In this document: in pieces, positions 47,705 to 58,400 of the stretch
Layout of the letters: every line of letters starts with the position of its first letter
Numbering within the stretch: the stretch's first letter is position 1
Origin: Solwaraspora sp. WMMA2065
Lineage (GTDB): Bacteria; Actinomycetota; Actinomycetes; Mycobacteriales; Micromonosporaceae
Assembly (NCBI RefSeq): GCF_030345075.1
Contig: NZ_CP128361.1
Location: 3,596,001-3,660,000, forward strand
Length of the DNA: 64,000 nt
Direction: 5' to 3'
Program-made: the position numbers and the translations under genes
The notes under the pieces: generated by a model
The model's database searches: none
What the model was told of the DNA's origin: nothing
Seen by the model: only the letters and a program-made list of their open reading frames with translations

Positions 47705-49003
47705 TCACCGCGTCAGCGTGAGGTAGCCGCTGATAGGTGTCCAGAGTCGGTCGACGGGCATGATGTGAATGCGGTCTTCGTAGGTGAACGAGCGTTGTCC
47801 GGTGCTGAACGCCACGCCGGCGATGAACCTGTCGCCGAGTGCGTCTCGTAGCGCTCGGAGGCCTTTGAGGTCGGCGCCCGCGACGCGTTCGTTCGCCTTG
47901 ACTTCGAACGCGAGGACCCTGCCGTCGTCGAACTCAATGACGTAGTCGACCTCGTCGCCGTCGTAGGTGCGCCAGTGCCCCGTAGTTGCGTTTTCGTCAA
48001 GCCAGGAGGCCTGCTTGCGGAGCTCGCCGACGACGAAGCTCTCGAGAAGGTGCCCGAACTCCGTCAAGGCGGTCGGGTCGAGTGTGGCGAGTTTGGCGGG
48101 AGAGACTCGCATCAGCCGGGCGGCCACGCCGGTGTCGACGACATGCACCTTCGGTGATGCTGCGGCTCGCGCGCGTAGCGTCGTACCCCAAGCAGGAAGT
48201 CGGTCGACGAGGAAGAGGTCTTCGAGGAGGCGGACGTAGCCTTCGATGGTCTTGCGCTCACCTGCGAGGCCCTGGGACGCGCTGGTGAGGTTGAGTACCT
48301 GCCCGGTTCTTCCAGCCAGTCGACCCAGCAGCTCGCGCAGCATGCTGCGCTGACGTACCCGGACAAGCTCGATGGCATCGCGCTCCAGCGACTGGCGGAC
48401 GTAGTCGTCGAACCAACGGTCGCGCGCGGGGCCTGTGCGGCGCAGAGCCAGGGGGAACCCTCCAGCGCAGAGTCGATCAACGTACTCCGTCCGGGTGGTC
48501 GTCGACGCTGGCCTGGCTGCGACGGTCGCGTCGGGCGCTGCGCGAAGCGCCGGCAGGAAATCTTCATGGACGCCGCTGATCTCTCCTTGTGACATGGGCC
48601 AGATCGTCATGGTGTGCAGGCGGCCGGTGAGTGCCTGCGCGGTGCGGGGCAGCGCGTCCTGGCGGGTCGACCCGGTCAACGCGGCGGTACCCGGAAGGCT
48701 GCCTTCGCGGTTGAGTCGAGCCTTCAACGCGTCGAGGATCTGCGGGGCATGCTGATACTCGTCCACGCAGAGCAGGCCCGGCGTCGTGACGGCTGTCTGC
48801 GGGTTGGCCACCACCGCGTCGCGAATGCCCACCTCGTCCAGGTCCAGAACGGGGACCCCGTGCCGGTCGGCGAGCGCGCGCAGGACCGTGGACTTGCCAA
48901 CGGACCGAGGGCCGTGCAGGGCGATGACCGGCTCCACCCGGAGCAGGTCATCGAGCAGCGCAGAGACTCGCCGCTGCGCGATTCCGGCGAGTGGTTCCAG
49001 CAC
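47705..49003 (-). CDS. AAA ATPase with DUF4143 C-terminal domain
   Basis: The 432-residue protein has a Walker A (HGPRSVGKSTVLR), a Walker B-like LLCVDEYQ, and the winged-helix and C-terminal DUF4143 domain with the nuclease-like motif GDEVDYVIEFDDGRVLAFEVKANERV (an E-x-K type active-site pattern). Such ATPases are widespread, of uncertain function, and often near defence genes. The start at GTG 49003 is chosen because GGAGGGGG precedes it by seven bases. It runs leftward towards the solitary XRE gene, with 12 bases between the two stops. Confidence 0.85.
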   Translation of the reverse strand: MLEPLAGIAQRRVSALLDDLLRVEPVIALHGPRSVGKSTVLRALADRHGVPVLDLDEVGIRDAVVANPQTAVTTPGLLCVDEYQHAPQILDALKARLNREGSLPGTAALTGSTRQDALPRTAQALTGRLHTMTIWPMSQGEISGVHEDFLPALRAAPDATVAARPASTTTRTEYVDRLCAGGFPLALRRTGPARDRWFDDYVRQSLERDAIELVRVRQRSMLRELLGRLAGRTGQVLNLTSASQGLAGERKTIEGYVRLLEDLFLVDRLPAWGTTLRARAAASPKVHVVDTGVAARLMRVSPAKLATLDPTALTEFGHLLESFVVGELRKQASWLDENATTGHWRTYDGDEVDYVIEFDDGRVLAFEVKANERVAGADLKGLRALRDALGDRFIAGVAFSTGQRSFTYEDRIHIMPVDRLWTPISGYLTLTR

Positions 49004-49147
49004 CCTGGCCCCCTCCGTAGCAATGAAGTACCGAATCCCAGGAGGTGAAACTACCACTATTCGAGAAGTGCGGATACCAAAATTTGAGCAACCGAGCTGC
49101 CAAATTTCGAGCACTTCACAGGGAGTCGCGGTCCAGCAGCCGGCTGG

Positions 49148-50377
49148 TCAGGGTCGTGGGGTGAGGCCGATGGTGGTGGCGAGGCGGGTCAGGTCGGGGG
49201 TGGGACCGGCCCGTAGGAGCGTGGCGACGACGGTGTGGGCGGTGGGTCGGGTGCGGGTTTCGGCGGGGGCGATCTGGTCGGCGGCGATGATGGCGCGGGC
49301 GGCGGCGGTGGGGTTGCCGGTGTCGAGGTAGGCGCGGGTGACGTCGATCAGGTGCGCGGCACGGTGCTCGGCGGGTAGCTCCCGCCAGCCGTGACCGGCG
49401 GTGCCGCGCTGGTGGTGGGTGATGGCCTGGTGCGGGTCGCCGAGGGCGGCGGCGAGGTGGGCGCGGGCGAGCGTGACCGTGGTCGGCCCGAAGGCGGTGG
49501 TTGTGTCGCCGTGGTCGGGGCGCCGCTGGTGGTGGCTCATGGTGGCTGCGTGTCTGTCGGCGCGGTCGGTGAGCTGGTGTGCGGTGGCGGGGTCGTTGCC
49601 GGTGGCGGCGGCGAGGGCGGCTTCGATCAGCAGGGTGCCGGCGAGGGCGTGGTCGTCGGGTGCCGGGTGGTCGGTCGTGGCCGGCGTGATGAGTGGTACG
49701 GCGGTGAGCGCGGCTCGCGTGGCGAGGGTGCTGCGGTGCAGGGCGCGGAGTGCCTGGGTGAGGGCGATGGCGGCTGCGGCGGTGTGCCGGGGGTGGCCGT
49801 TGGCGGTGGCGATGGCGCGGTCGGCGGCGAGCCAGGCGAGGTGGGGTTCGTTGAGTTTGGTCAGCAGGTGGGCGGTGAGCCGGTAGACCCGGGTGAGCAG
49901 GTACCCGGCGTCGGGGGCGTCGCTGGTGGTGGTGTAGCGGGTGTGGGTGAGCAGGTCGGGCAGCATGCGGAGTAGTTGCGGGTAGTGGGCGTGTTGGTAG
50001 GCGGTGTGGGCGTACTGGATGCGGCGGTGCAGGTCGTCGGCGGACGGTGACGGTTGGTCGGGGGTGGGGGTGTCGTAGCGGGCGAGGGCGGCGCGGAGGT
50101 GTTCGACGGCGGCCGCGACGTCGGTGGCCGGTTCGGGTTGGCTGGTGGTGGGGCCGAGGATGACCTCGGGGGTGACGCCGAGGACGGCGGCGACGGTGTG
50201 GACGACGGAGATCCGGTCGAGGGCGCGGATGCCGCGTTCGACCTTGTCGACCCAGGAGTGGGATTTGCCGATGCGGTCGGCGAAGACCTGTTGGGTCAGG
50301 CCGCGTCGGGCGCGGAGTTGGGCGATCCGCCGGCCGATGGGCTGGTCGGCGATGCGGTGGCGGCCGGGCGCGGTCAT
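49148..50377 (-). CDS. XRE-family regulator with helical-repeat (TPR-like) C-terminus
   Basis: The 409-residue protein begins with an XRE helix-turn-helix (IGRRIAQLRARRGLTQQVFADRIGKSHSWVDKVERG, about residues 13-47) and continues with a long Ala-rich helical repeat region (TPR-like, about 80-380). Similar actinobacterial proteins are transcription factors with ligand or protein-binding repeats. Its ATG at 50377 overlaps the stop of the small upstream gene (ATGA), so it is translationally coupled. A long hypothetical frame upstream of this ATG exists but belongs to that small gene's region. Confidence 0.82.
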   Translation of the reverse strand: MTAPGRHRIADQPIGRRIAQLRARRGLTQQVFADRIGKSHSWVDKVERGIRALDRISVVHTVAAVLGVTPEVILGPTTSQPEPATDVAAAVEHLRAALARYDTPTPDQPSPSADDLHRRIQYAHTAYQHAHYPQLLRMLPDLLTHTRYTTTSDAPDAGYLLTRVYRLTAHLLTKLNEPHLAWLAADRAIATANGHPRHTAAAAIALTQALRALHRSTLATRAALTAVPLITPATTDHPAPDDHALAGTLLIEAALAAATGNDPATAHQLTDRADRHAATMSHHQRRPDHGDTTTAFGPTTVTLARAHLAAALGDPHQAITHHQRGTAGHGWRELPAEHRAAHLIDVTRAYLDTGNPTAAARAIIAADQIAPAETRTRPTAHTVVATLLRAGPTPDLTRLATTIGLTPRP

Positions 50378-50529
50378 CGGTGCATGCTCCGGTGGATGGC
50401 CTCGGTGGTCGCCCCGCAGCGCGGGCACCACCGGGACTTGACCCGGAACGCGAACAGGCCGAGGAGGAAGCCGGGCATCAGGCCGGCGAACACTATCGGT
50501 AGCAGTCTGGCGATCACAAGCACTCTCAC
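50374..50529 (-). CDS. 51-residue membrane/zinc-ribbon-like peptide upstream of the XRE gene
   Basis: The GTG start at 50529 is preceded by AGAAG; the peptide has one hydrophobic helix (VIARLLPIVFAGLMPGFLLGLFAF) and a C-terminal WCPRCGATTEA with a Cys-x-x-Cys pair suggesting metal binding or a half zinc ribbon. The stop overlaps the XRE start by 4 bases. It was not among obvious long genes but spacing and coupling support it. Function unknown; it may tether or sense for the regulator. Confidence 0.55.
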   Translation of the reverse strand: MRVLVIARLLPIVFAGLMPGFLLGLFAFRVKSRWCPRCGATTEAIHRSMHR

Positions 50530-50741
50530 CTTCTGGCGGGGGCCGGCGGGTCGGAGCGTTGCCACGCCCCGACCCCCGACGGGTCGCCGCGTTGCCGCAG
50601 CGACACACCCTGCGGGGCTGATTCGTGGCGTATCGACTACAGATTGCAGCATCACTTGATGCATGGCAAGACTACGTTCATGATCAATGAATAGAAGCAT
50701 GTCCTTAGGGGCAGACAGATGAGCAACGGTCGTGCAGAATC

Positions 50742-51596
50742 ATGGCCATGCCTCGATTTGCCCCTGCCACTCCACGCTCCCGGCGACTCGGCCGCGATCT
50801 ACGCAAGCTCCGCGAAGCCAAGGGACTGACCGGCGAGGAAGTCGCGAAGTCGGTCCGCTGCTCGTCGTCGCGGATCAGCCGGATCGAGTCCGGCGAGATC
50901 AAGCCACGTGCCGGTGATGTCATGGAGCTGCTCGTCGCCTACGGCGTCCCGCTCGACGCCGAGCCCGGCTCGTCGCTGCTGGCCCAGGCCCGCGACCTGC
51001 GCGAGGACGGCTGGTGGCAGCGCGTCGGCGGCAAGTACGCGACGTACATCGCCTACGAGACCGAAGCCGTCGAGCTGAAGAACTACGAGCCGACGCTGGT
51101 GCCTGGTCTACTCCAGACCGAGCGCTACGCCCGTGCGGTCAACATCATCGGCCGGGAGGTCGACCCGGACACGGTCAACCAGCGCGTCGCCACCCGGATG
51201 ACCCGACAGGAGGTGCTGCACCGGCAACCGACCCCGCTGCGGCTGCACGCCGTCCTGTCCGAGGCGGCACTGCGCACCGAGGTCGGCGGCCCGGATGTAC
51301 TCCGTGACCAACTCTCCCACCTGGTCACGCTCAGCGAGTTGCCCAACGTCACGATCCAGGTGTTGCGCTTCGAAGCCGGCGCACACCTGGCCGACAGCAG
51401 CGGCTTCGCGCTGCTCAGCTTCGAGCGGGACGATCCACCACTCGGCTACATCGAGACCCTGGCCGGTGAGCTGTTCCTTGAGTCGACCCGCGACCTGGCG
51501 CGGATCTCGGCGGCGTACGACAATCTGAGGATGCTGGCGATGTCGCCCGCCGAGTCGGTCAAGCTGATCAAGGAGCTGAGCGAGGATGGAACGTAA
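50742..51596 (+). CDS. XRE-family regulator with DUF5753 domain
   Basis: The 284-residue protein has an XRE helix-turn-helix (LRKLREAKGLTGEEVAKSVRCSSSRISRIESGE, about residues 21-53) and the actinobacterial DUF5753 C-terminal domain (YETEAVELKNYEPTLVPGLLQT, VLHRQPTPLRLHAVLSEAALR, FALLSFERDDPPLGYIET). These regulators are abundant in actinomycetes and pair with a short DUF397 protein. It overlaps the DUF397 start by 11 bases. Confidence 0.9.
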   Translation: MAMPRFAPATPRSRRLGRDLRKLREAKGLTGEEVAKSVRCSSSRISRIESGEIKPRAGDVMELLVAYGVPLDAEPGSSLLAQARDLREDGWWQRVGGKYATYIAYETEAVELKNYEPTLVPGLLQTERYARAVNIIGREVDPDTVNQRVATRMTRQEVLHRQPTPLRLHAVLSEAALRTEVGGPDVLRDQLSHLVTLSELPNVTIQVLRFEAGAHLADSSGFALLSFERDDPPLGYIETLAGELFLESTRDLARISAAYDNLRMLAMSPAESVKLIKELSEDGT

Positions 51597-51765
51597 CGCC
51601 TGGCGCACGTCGAGCCGATCCGGCAGCAACGGCCAGTGCGTCGAGGTCCGCGACCGGGGCACCCAAATCGATGTACGCGACTCCAAAGCCCCCGCCGCCG
51701 GCACGCTGACCTTCGCCCCCGCCGCCTGGACCACCTTCACCACCACCCTAAAAACCAATCCGTAA
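51586..51765 (+). CDS. DUF397-family small protein
   Basis: The 59-residue protein reads MERNAWRTSSRSGSNGQCVE, then VRDRGTQIDVRDSKAP, and ends FAPAAWTTFTTTLKTNP. The SSRSGSNGQCVEV and VRDSK motifs are diagnostic of DUF397. These partner the upstream DUF5753 regulator, typically by binding it. It starts inside the last codons of that gene. Confidence 0.9.
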   Translation: MERNAWRTSSRSGSNGQCVEVRDRGTQIDVRDSKAPAAGTLTFAPAAWTTFTTTLKTNP

Positions 51766-51780
51766 GAAACCCGCCAGCGT

Positions 51781-51816
51781 TCGTGCCGGCTCGCCACCCC
51801 TTCGGGGCCGGCACGA
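51781..51816 (+). terminator. Hairpin terminator after the DUF5753-DUF397 pair
   Basis: Arms TCGTGCCGGC (51781-51790) and GCCGGCACGA (51807-51816) form a 10-bp stem, with an inner CCCC-TTC-GGGG hairpin, 15 bases past the DUF397 stop. Confidence 0.75.
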
Positions 51817-52015
51817 GCACGGCTTGCCCTACCTCGCGCCGCCGCCCGACCCACGATCACGAATCGCGACCAGGAACATGGACACCGAAGGCCTTGGGCC
51901 CACGACGTCGGGCTGGGTCGACGGCCGACTCGCCACAACACTCGGACGCTGGCTTCTCTTCAACAGCGCGCCTGCAGTCGATGTGTGGACTCGGCTGGGA
52001 CCGTAAGATCATGGC

Positions 52016-52387
52016 ATGACCCCCGAGTTCCCCCGCATACTGCAGGGCCTGATGGAGAACCGTCGTCTTTCGCCGAAGGCTCTCAGCTACGCATCGGGAT
52101 GCGCCCGGTCCACAATCCATCAGTTGCTCTCCGGCAGAACGGTCCCTAACTTGGATTTTCTCCGGAGGGTTTCCCTCGCCCTGCAGATTCCCCTAGCTGA
52201 CCTCATCGTCATTTCTGGCGTGCCGGTGGAGTCGAAATCTGATCTACCAGCACCGCACCCCGCAGCCGACGAGATCGGTCGCCTTATCGCTGCCGTAAGC
52301 CACCTGAGTCCCGCACAGGTAGAACAACTCATTGAGATCACCGGCAAAATGAGCGCACATACCCCACAGACTACCGAGGAGGAGTGA
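52016..52387 (+). CDS. Small XRE-family protein beside the polymorphic toxin
   Basis: The 123-residue protein has an XRE helix-turn-helix (NRRLSPKALSYASGCARSTIHQLLSGRTVPNLDFLRRVSLAL, about residues 15-56) and an acidic tail (TTEEE). It converges on the RHS toxin, whose stop lies 70 bases away on the opposite strand, so it is not the downstream same-strand gene expected for a cognate immunity protein. It has lower GC than its neighbours, like the toxin tip. It is probably a regulator; an immunity role is not supported. Confidence 0.75.
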   Translation: MTPEFPRILQGLMENRRLSPKALSYASGCARSTIHQLLSGRTVPNLDFLRRVSLALQIPLADLIVISGVPVESKSDLPAPHPAADEIGRLIAAVSHLSPAQVEQLIEITGKMSAHTPQTTEEE

Positions 52388-52456
52388 AATCATTCGAGTG
52401 ATGCCCCGATGCCCCGGCCTCTTCAGATCAACTCGAACATACCGTCCACGCAGATG

Positions 52457-55400
52457 CTACCGCGGCGGCTTGTACTGCACCCACTTTGCACCACTCACAT
52501 CAAAACCACTTGAAGTCAAAGCCCTTTGTGCGATACTTTTAAGGATCGATCCACCTGGCCAATAGTGGCCGGAGAAGTTGCCATATTTGACAATATTCCC
52601 GTCTCGCCCTACGGTAAATTCGCCCGCCATAATAACCGGCTTCCGCTGGGATGCACTTGTGTGACCAACCTCGTCGTGAGCGCTATACCCGATTGCTCGA
52701 ACCGACCAATCCGGCATAACTACAAACACGTACTCTTCTCCAGGCGTAAGATTCCCGCCAGACGTCGTCCAGGAACTCTCCGGAATCCGGGCCTGCTGGT
52801 CACTGTCGGCTCCACCTTCACCTACATGCCACAGCCTAGCTGGACCTTCGCCCTCCTCGCTGCCGCAGTTGTGCACGAGGACCGGTGTGTTGCCGGCTAC
52901 TACATGGTACGTGTGGACGCGGCTGATGGTGAGGTTGTGGACGGTGGCTCGCGGGGTGGTCCAGCGGTGGATTGCGGTGATTTGTACCCAGGTGCCGGAG
53001 CTGGTGTGGAGCCATTGACCGGGTTGGAGGTGGGTGGCGTCGATCCACTCGTCGAGTTCGGGGACCCAGAAGGGGTGTCCGTCGGTGGCGGTGATCTGGG
53101 CGACACCGGGGTCGCTGTGGCCGTTGGTGGTGTCTGGGTCTCTGCCCTCGTCGTCGTGCTGGCCGTCGGTGTCGATGGTGATAGTGACGAGGTGTTTGAC
53201 GCCGTCGCCGGTGATGGTGGCGGTGACGGTCTCGATGCTGGTGGTGCCGGTTTCGGGGTCGGTGGCGATGACCTTGTCACCGGGCTTGACCTGCTCGATC
53301 GGCGTGGTGGTGCCGTCGGCCATCAGGACCTTGGTGCCGGGGGTGAAGCTGTTGTTCAGCGGGCAACTGTCGGCGGGTTTGTCTCCTCCGCCGCTGGATC
53401 CGCCGTTGGAGCGTGAGCTGGCGCCGGTGTTGCCGCCGGGTTTGGAGCTCGCCTTGCCGCTCCCGCCTCCTGCGCTGGCCCGGCCGCCGCCTCCGCTGCT
53501 GCCGGCGGTGGAGGCTTTGGGGTTGGTTTTGGCCTGGGCCTGTTTCTGGACGGGGTTGCCGGTCTTCTTCGACGCGTTGACAGCTTTGTTGCTGGTGGTG
53601 TTGGCCTTGTCTGCGGCTTTCTTCGCGGCGGCCTGCGCGGCGCGTTTCGCCCGCTCAGCGGCCGCCTTCTTCGCGTTCAACGCGACGGTCTCGGCGGCGC
53701 GGGCCGCCCGCAGCACCGCCTGGGCGGCCGTTTTCGCTTTCTGCCAGGCCCTGATCGCGGAGAAGGTACGTTCGACGGCCTTGACGATCCTGCCGAACGC
53801 TTTGAACAGTTTGAAGGCGGGCACGAACTCGGTGATCAGGTCGACGCAGGACCACACGTCGCCGCCGAAGCAGCCCAGCGCGGCGTTGAGGCCGATGAAC
53901 TCCTTGAGCACGTCCCAGGCCACCGACAGGATGACCGACGTCATGGACCGGCCCGCGGCCGACCGGGCCTGGGCGACCTGCGCGGTGGACAGACCCGCAC
54001 CGGCCAACGCCGCCGCCCGCTCCGACGCGGTCAGGCTGATCGACAGACCCGACGGGTCGGCGTGGGTGACCGGGTTGTTGTGCGCGTACGCGTACCCGTT
54101 GGACTGCAACGGGTCCGCCACATCGAGGACCGGGTCGGCGGACAGGAACCGGCCCACCACCGGGTCGTACAGGCGGGCCCCCAACGGGGTGTAGCCGGAC
54201 GCCTCGTCCGGGGTCGCGCCCAGGAACCCGGCCCGGGTCTTCAGATTCGTGGCCAGCACGTCGACCGCGCGGGGGTTACCGAACGGATCCCGCTTCAGGA
54301 TCCGTACCGGCATCCCCGACAGGGTCGAACCGACCTCCGCGTACGGGCTGCCCTGATGATCGGCCGCGACCGCCGCCAACTGGACCGACGCCGACCCGTA
54401 GGCGTACCGCAGCATGCCGCCACCCGGCACCGCGTAGCTGCGCTGACTGTTGACGTTCACCCCACCAGCGGCCACCGTGACCACCGCGTCGGCCAGGTGC
54501 AGCGTCGCCCGCCGGTCCTGCACGGTCAGCAACCGCGCCCCGTCCGGACCGTAGACGTGCCGGGTCTCGTCCTGCGCCGACCACACCTGACCGGTCGCGG
54601 CAGCATCACACACGGCCAACACGACCGGCGTCGAGTTCACGGTCGCACCACCATCGACCGCCAGACACAGACCGGACCCGGTGTGCCGCAACTGCCCGGC
54701 CACCGTACGGGTCAACCGCTGCGCCGCGGTGCCGTCACACACACGCAACTGGACAGCCGACCCGGCCGTGTCCCCGTCCGGCTGGACACACCAGTCGTCG
54801 TACACCCGCAACGTGCCCAGATCGGAATCCGGCTGCCCGTCCACCACCGTGAACGACCACCGCTGCGCCGTCGTGCCGTTGCACTCGTACAACTGCACCT
54901 GCTGACCGGCAACCGCGAACCCCGCCTGCAGGTCCAGGCACTTACCCACCACACCCACATAGGCGGTCCCGCCGCCACCGCCCTGACCGGCGATCCGCTC
55001 CACCTGACCGTCGTAGGTCCAGGTCAGCTCCTGCACATCACCGGAAGACACCGACCGCACCGACCGCGTCTCACCGGTTGCCTCGTACAACCGCTCGGCC
55101 TCGGCCGTCACCTGCGCACCCGCCGGCGTCACATAATCCTTACGGACCGACGTCAACGTGCGCGGCTGCGACCCGTCCGCGCCGCCGTAGCCGTACGTCG
55201 TCGTCGCGTCCTTCCCGGTGTCACCACCGAGGTCCTTCTCCACCAGCTCCGACCGGTTACCGAGCAGGTCATAGGAGTACTCCTGCCAGTAGCCGGCCCC
55301 GTCCGGACCCGCCGCCACCGACGCGGCAGCCGGCGCCACCGCGCACGAGGTCTGGTCGGCAGCCGTCCACGCCTCGGTCAGCTGGCCCAGCGGGTCGTAG

Positions 55401-58400
55401 CCGAAACACTGCCGTTCCTGAATGCCGGCCGCGTGCTCCCGGATCGCGGTGACGTTACCGGCCGCGTCGTAGCCGTACGACCGGTGCGACACCAGGTTCC
55501 CGCCGACGATCGCCTGATCACCGGTCTGCTCCCGGAACACCCGCTGATCGGTCAACGCGCCACTGGCGTCGTCGTACGACGCCGTCGTCCACACCCGGTG
55601 CGGCTGCGCGCCCAACGTCGACCGGAGCACCTGCCCGTACGGCGAGTAGACCGTCTCCGCGCCGTACCAGTCCTGCCCGGACACCGACAGCGGCAACCCG
55701 TCGGCCGTGTACCGGACCAGCACCTGCTCGGCCGGCATCCGACCGACCGCCGGCAGGTCGACCGACGCCGGCAGCCCGGTGTCGGTGTACGCGTAGCCGT
55801 ACGTGTAGGACTCCGCCAGACCCCACATGTCGGCGACCGACTGCGGCAACGTCAACGTCGTCGACGTCGGCTGGTAGTCGTCGGTGTAACCACCGACCTG
55901 CTGCGTGTACGCCAACCCGTCGGTGTAGCGGGTCGCGGCCGCCGGCAGCCCGATGCCACCCGGCGCGGTGTCGTAGCCGTACTCGGCCAGCAACGTCCCG
56001 CCCGGCCCGTCGAGCCGCTGCTGCGTCGGCCGGGACAGTTCGTCGTAACCGTTCCACACCGTCACGCCACGCGCGTTCGTCGAGGTCAGCGGCCGGTCCC
56101 GGTGGTCGTACGTCAGCGTCGTGCTGCCGGAGTCCGGGTCGTTGGCGGTGACGAGCCGGCCGCGCTGGTCGTAGCTCCAGGTCCACGGGCGGTCCGGGTC
56201 GGCGGAGTGGGTGGCCGACGCCAGCTGGCCGCGCGGGTGGTAGCCGTACCGCATGGTGGTGAACTCGGTGCGCGCGGCGTCGGTGAACGTGTCGACCCGG
56301 ACGGTGCGGCCGATGGCGTCCGAGTAGGTCCGGTACGACGGCGAGCCAGCCGGGTTGATCACGGTGGAGTGGTCGGTGCCGTACTCGTAGCGGGTTGCCC
56401 GCTCCGGTGCTTCCGTGCCGCGCAGCACCGGCATCTCGGTGACGACCCGGCCGAGACCGTCGTAGGTGTAGCGGGTGGCGTTCGGCACGGCGGTGTCGGC
56501 GAGCGGGGTGAACAGCCCGCCGCTCGGTGCACCCTCGGCGTAGTAGGCGTTGTTGGTCTGCCACACCTCACCGGAGGTGTTGTAGAGCGTGTCGCTGATC
56601 AGCCGGCCGCCGCCGACGGCTTCCTGCTGGCTCTGCCGTTCCCGGCCGAGCCCGTCGTAGAGGGTGACGGCGGTTTCGACCCGGTTCTCGTGGCCGCGGC
56701 TGCGGGTGACCACGTACGGCGGTTTGCCGGCCGGCAGGTGGTATTCGGCGCTGAAGTCCGGGACCGCGCCGGCGGTCGGGGTCCGTCCGGGCGCCCAGAC
56801 TTCGACGAGCCGGCCGAGCGGGTCGTAGGTCGACTGGCTGACGTGCCCGTTCGGGTCGGTGCTGCGTACGGCGACACCGCGACCCGGGTCGACCTCGACG
56901 GTCTGTTCGTGGCCGAGCGAGTTGCGTTCGACGACCTCGTAGGCCTGCCCGGTGGCCGGTTCAAAGGTGGTCGTCGAGGTCCTACCGTCCGGATCGGTGC
57001 GGGACACCACCCGGCCGATCGCGTCGAAGGCGACGGTGCCGTCGCTCTGGAAACCGGACCCGTCGGCCTTCAACGACCAGGAGCCGGTGACCAGGGCCCG
57101 GGTCGACGCGGCGAGGGCGGTGCCGTACGGCTGGCCGTCGTAGCCGACCCGGCTGGCCGAGCTGAGTGTGGTCAGGTCGTCGAAGTCGGCGTCCGCGCAC
57201 AGCGTCGGGCTGGTCCGCAGCTGGCGGGTCATCCCGATGACGTGCTGGTCGGCCCGGTGCAGGTAGTCGACGTACGTGCAGGACTCGTCGCCGGGTCGGC
57301 CGGTGTCGCCTCGGGACTCGACGTGCGTGGGCAGCCCGTACATCGTCTCGTAGGTGGTGCGGGCTTCGACGACCCGTTGGGTGCGGGTGTCGTCGCCGGT
57401 CCCAGAGGATCGGGTGTACGTGATCTGCCGGGGTTCGGTGACCCGCCAGGCGCGTAGCGGGCTGAGCCCGTCGTCGCGGTCCCGCCGGGCGAGTTCGGTG
57501 GCGGCCGGCACGGTAATGCTGCGGGTCAGCCACGCCGCGTCGGCGTCGTCGGCGCTGGTGTAGGTGAGTTCCTCGGCGATCCGGCCGGCGAACGGCTCGG
57601 CGTCGGAGGCGATCAACACGCCGTCGATGTCGTGGACGTCGACGGTGTCGCCCAGGCCGCGGAAGTACCGGGTGACGGACTTGCTCCGGCGGCTGCCGAC
57701 GGCCGGGTCGTCGTCGCCGGTGATCACGGTGACCTGGCCGAAGCCGGCGAACCGCGAGTAGGTGCGGGTGGACTTCTTGGTGAACTCCTGCTCCGCGAGT
57801 TTCCAGCCGGCGTCGGCGTAGGAGTACCGGGTGACGGTGGGGTAGGCGCCGTCGACGGCGGGCAGTTCCTCGACGGTGTCGACGACGTACTTGTGGAACC
57901 AGTCGATGTCCTCGACTGCCGGGTCGGGGTGCCAGTAGGACGGGTAGCAGAGCCGGGTGTTGGCCTTCAACGCGGCGGTGTCGTTCTTGCCGGGCAGGCC
58001 GGTGCCGGTGTCGCAGGCCCCGGTCGGCTGCTTGTACGTGACGATCGTTTCGCCGCCGTACTCGTTGATGACCCGGCCGATGCGCAGCCGGGAGAAGTTG
58101 GGCCGGTCGTCGCGGCGTACCCGGTTGGGCATGTCGTCGGGGTTGGCTTCGAACCGCACCGCGTTGAGGGCGATCTTGTCGTCGGGGTTCCCGCTGCGGC
58201 CGTAGCCGGTGCGGGTGACCGACTCCAGCCACAGTGCCGTGTTGAGCCCGGTCCGCAGGATCGGGAAGGACTGCTTGAGCCGGTATTCGTCGACGGTCTG
58301 CAGTGCGGTGGAGCCGGGCTGCCGCTGCGCTGAGGTGGTGATCCGGTCGAGGCGTTTGCGGGTGAAGAACGCCGGGGAGGCGTTCCAGCACTTCTGCCCA

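Noticed and set aside
54062-57457. A long + strand open frame opposite the RHS toxin
   Set aside because: Arg-, Val- and Gly-rich with no domains, exactly complementary to the clearly real RHS protein.
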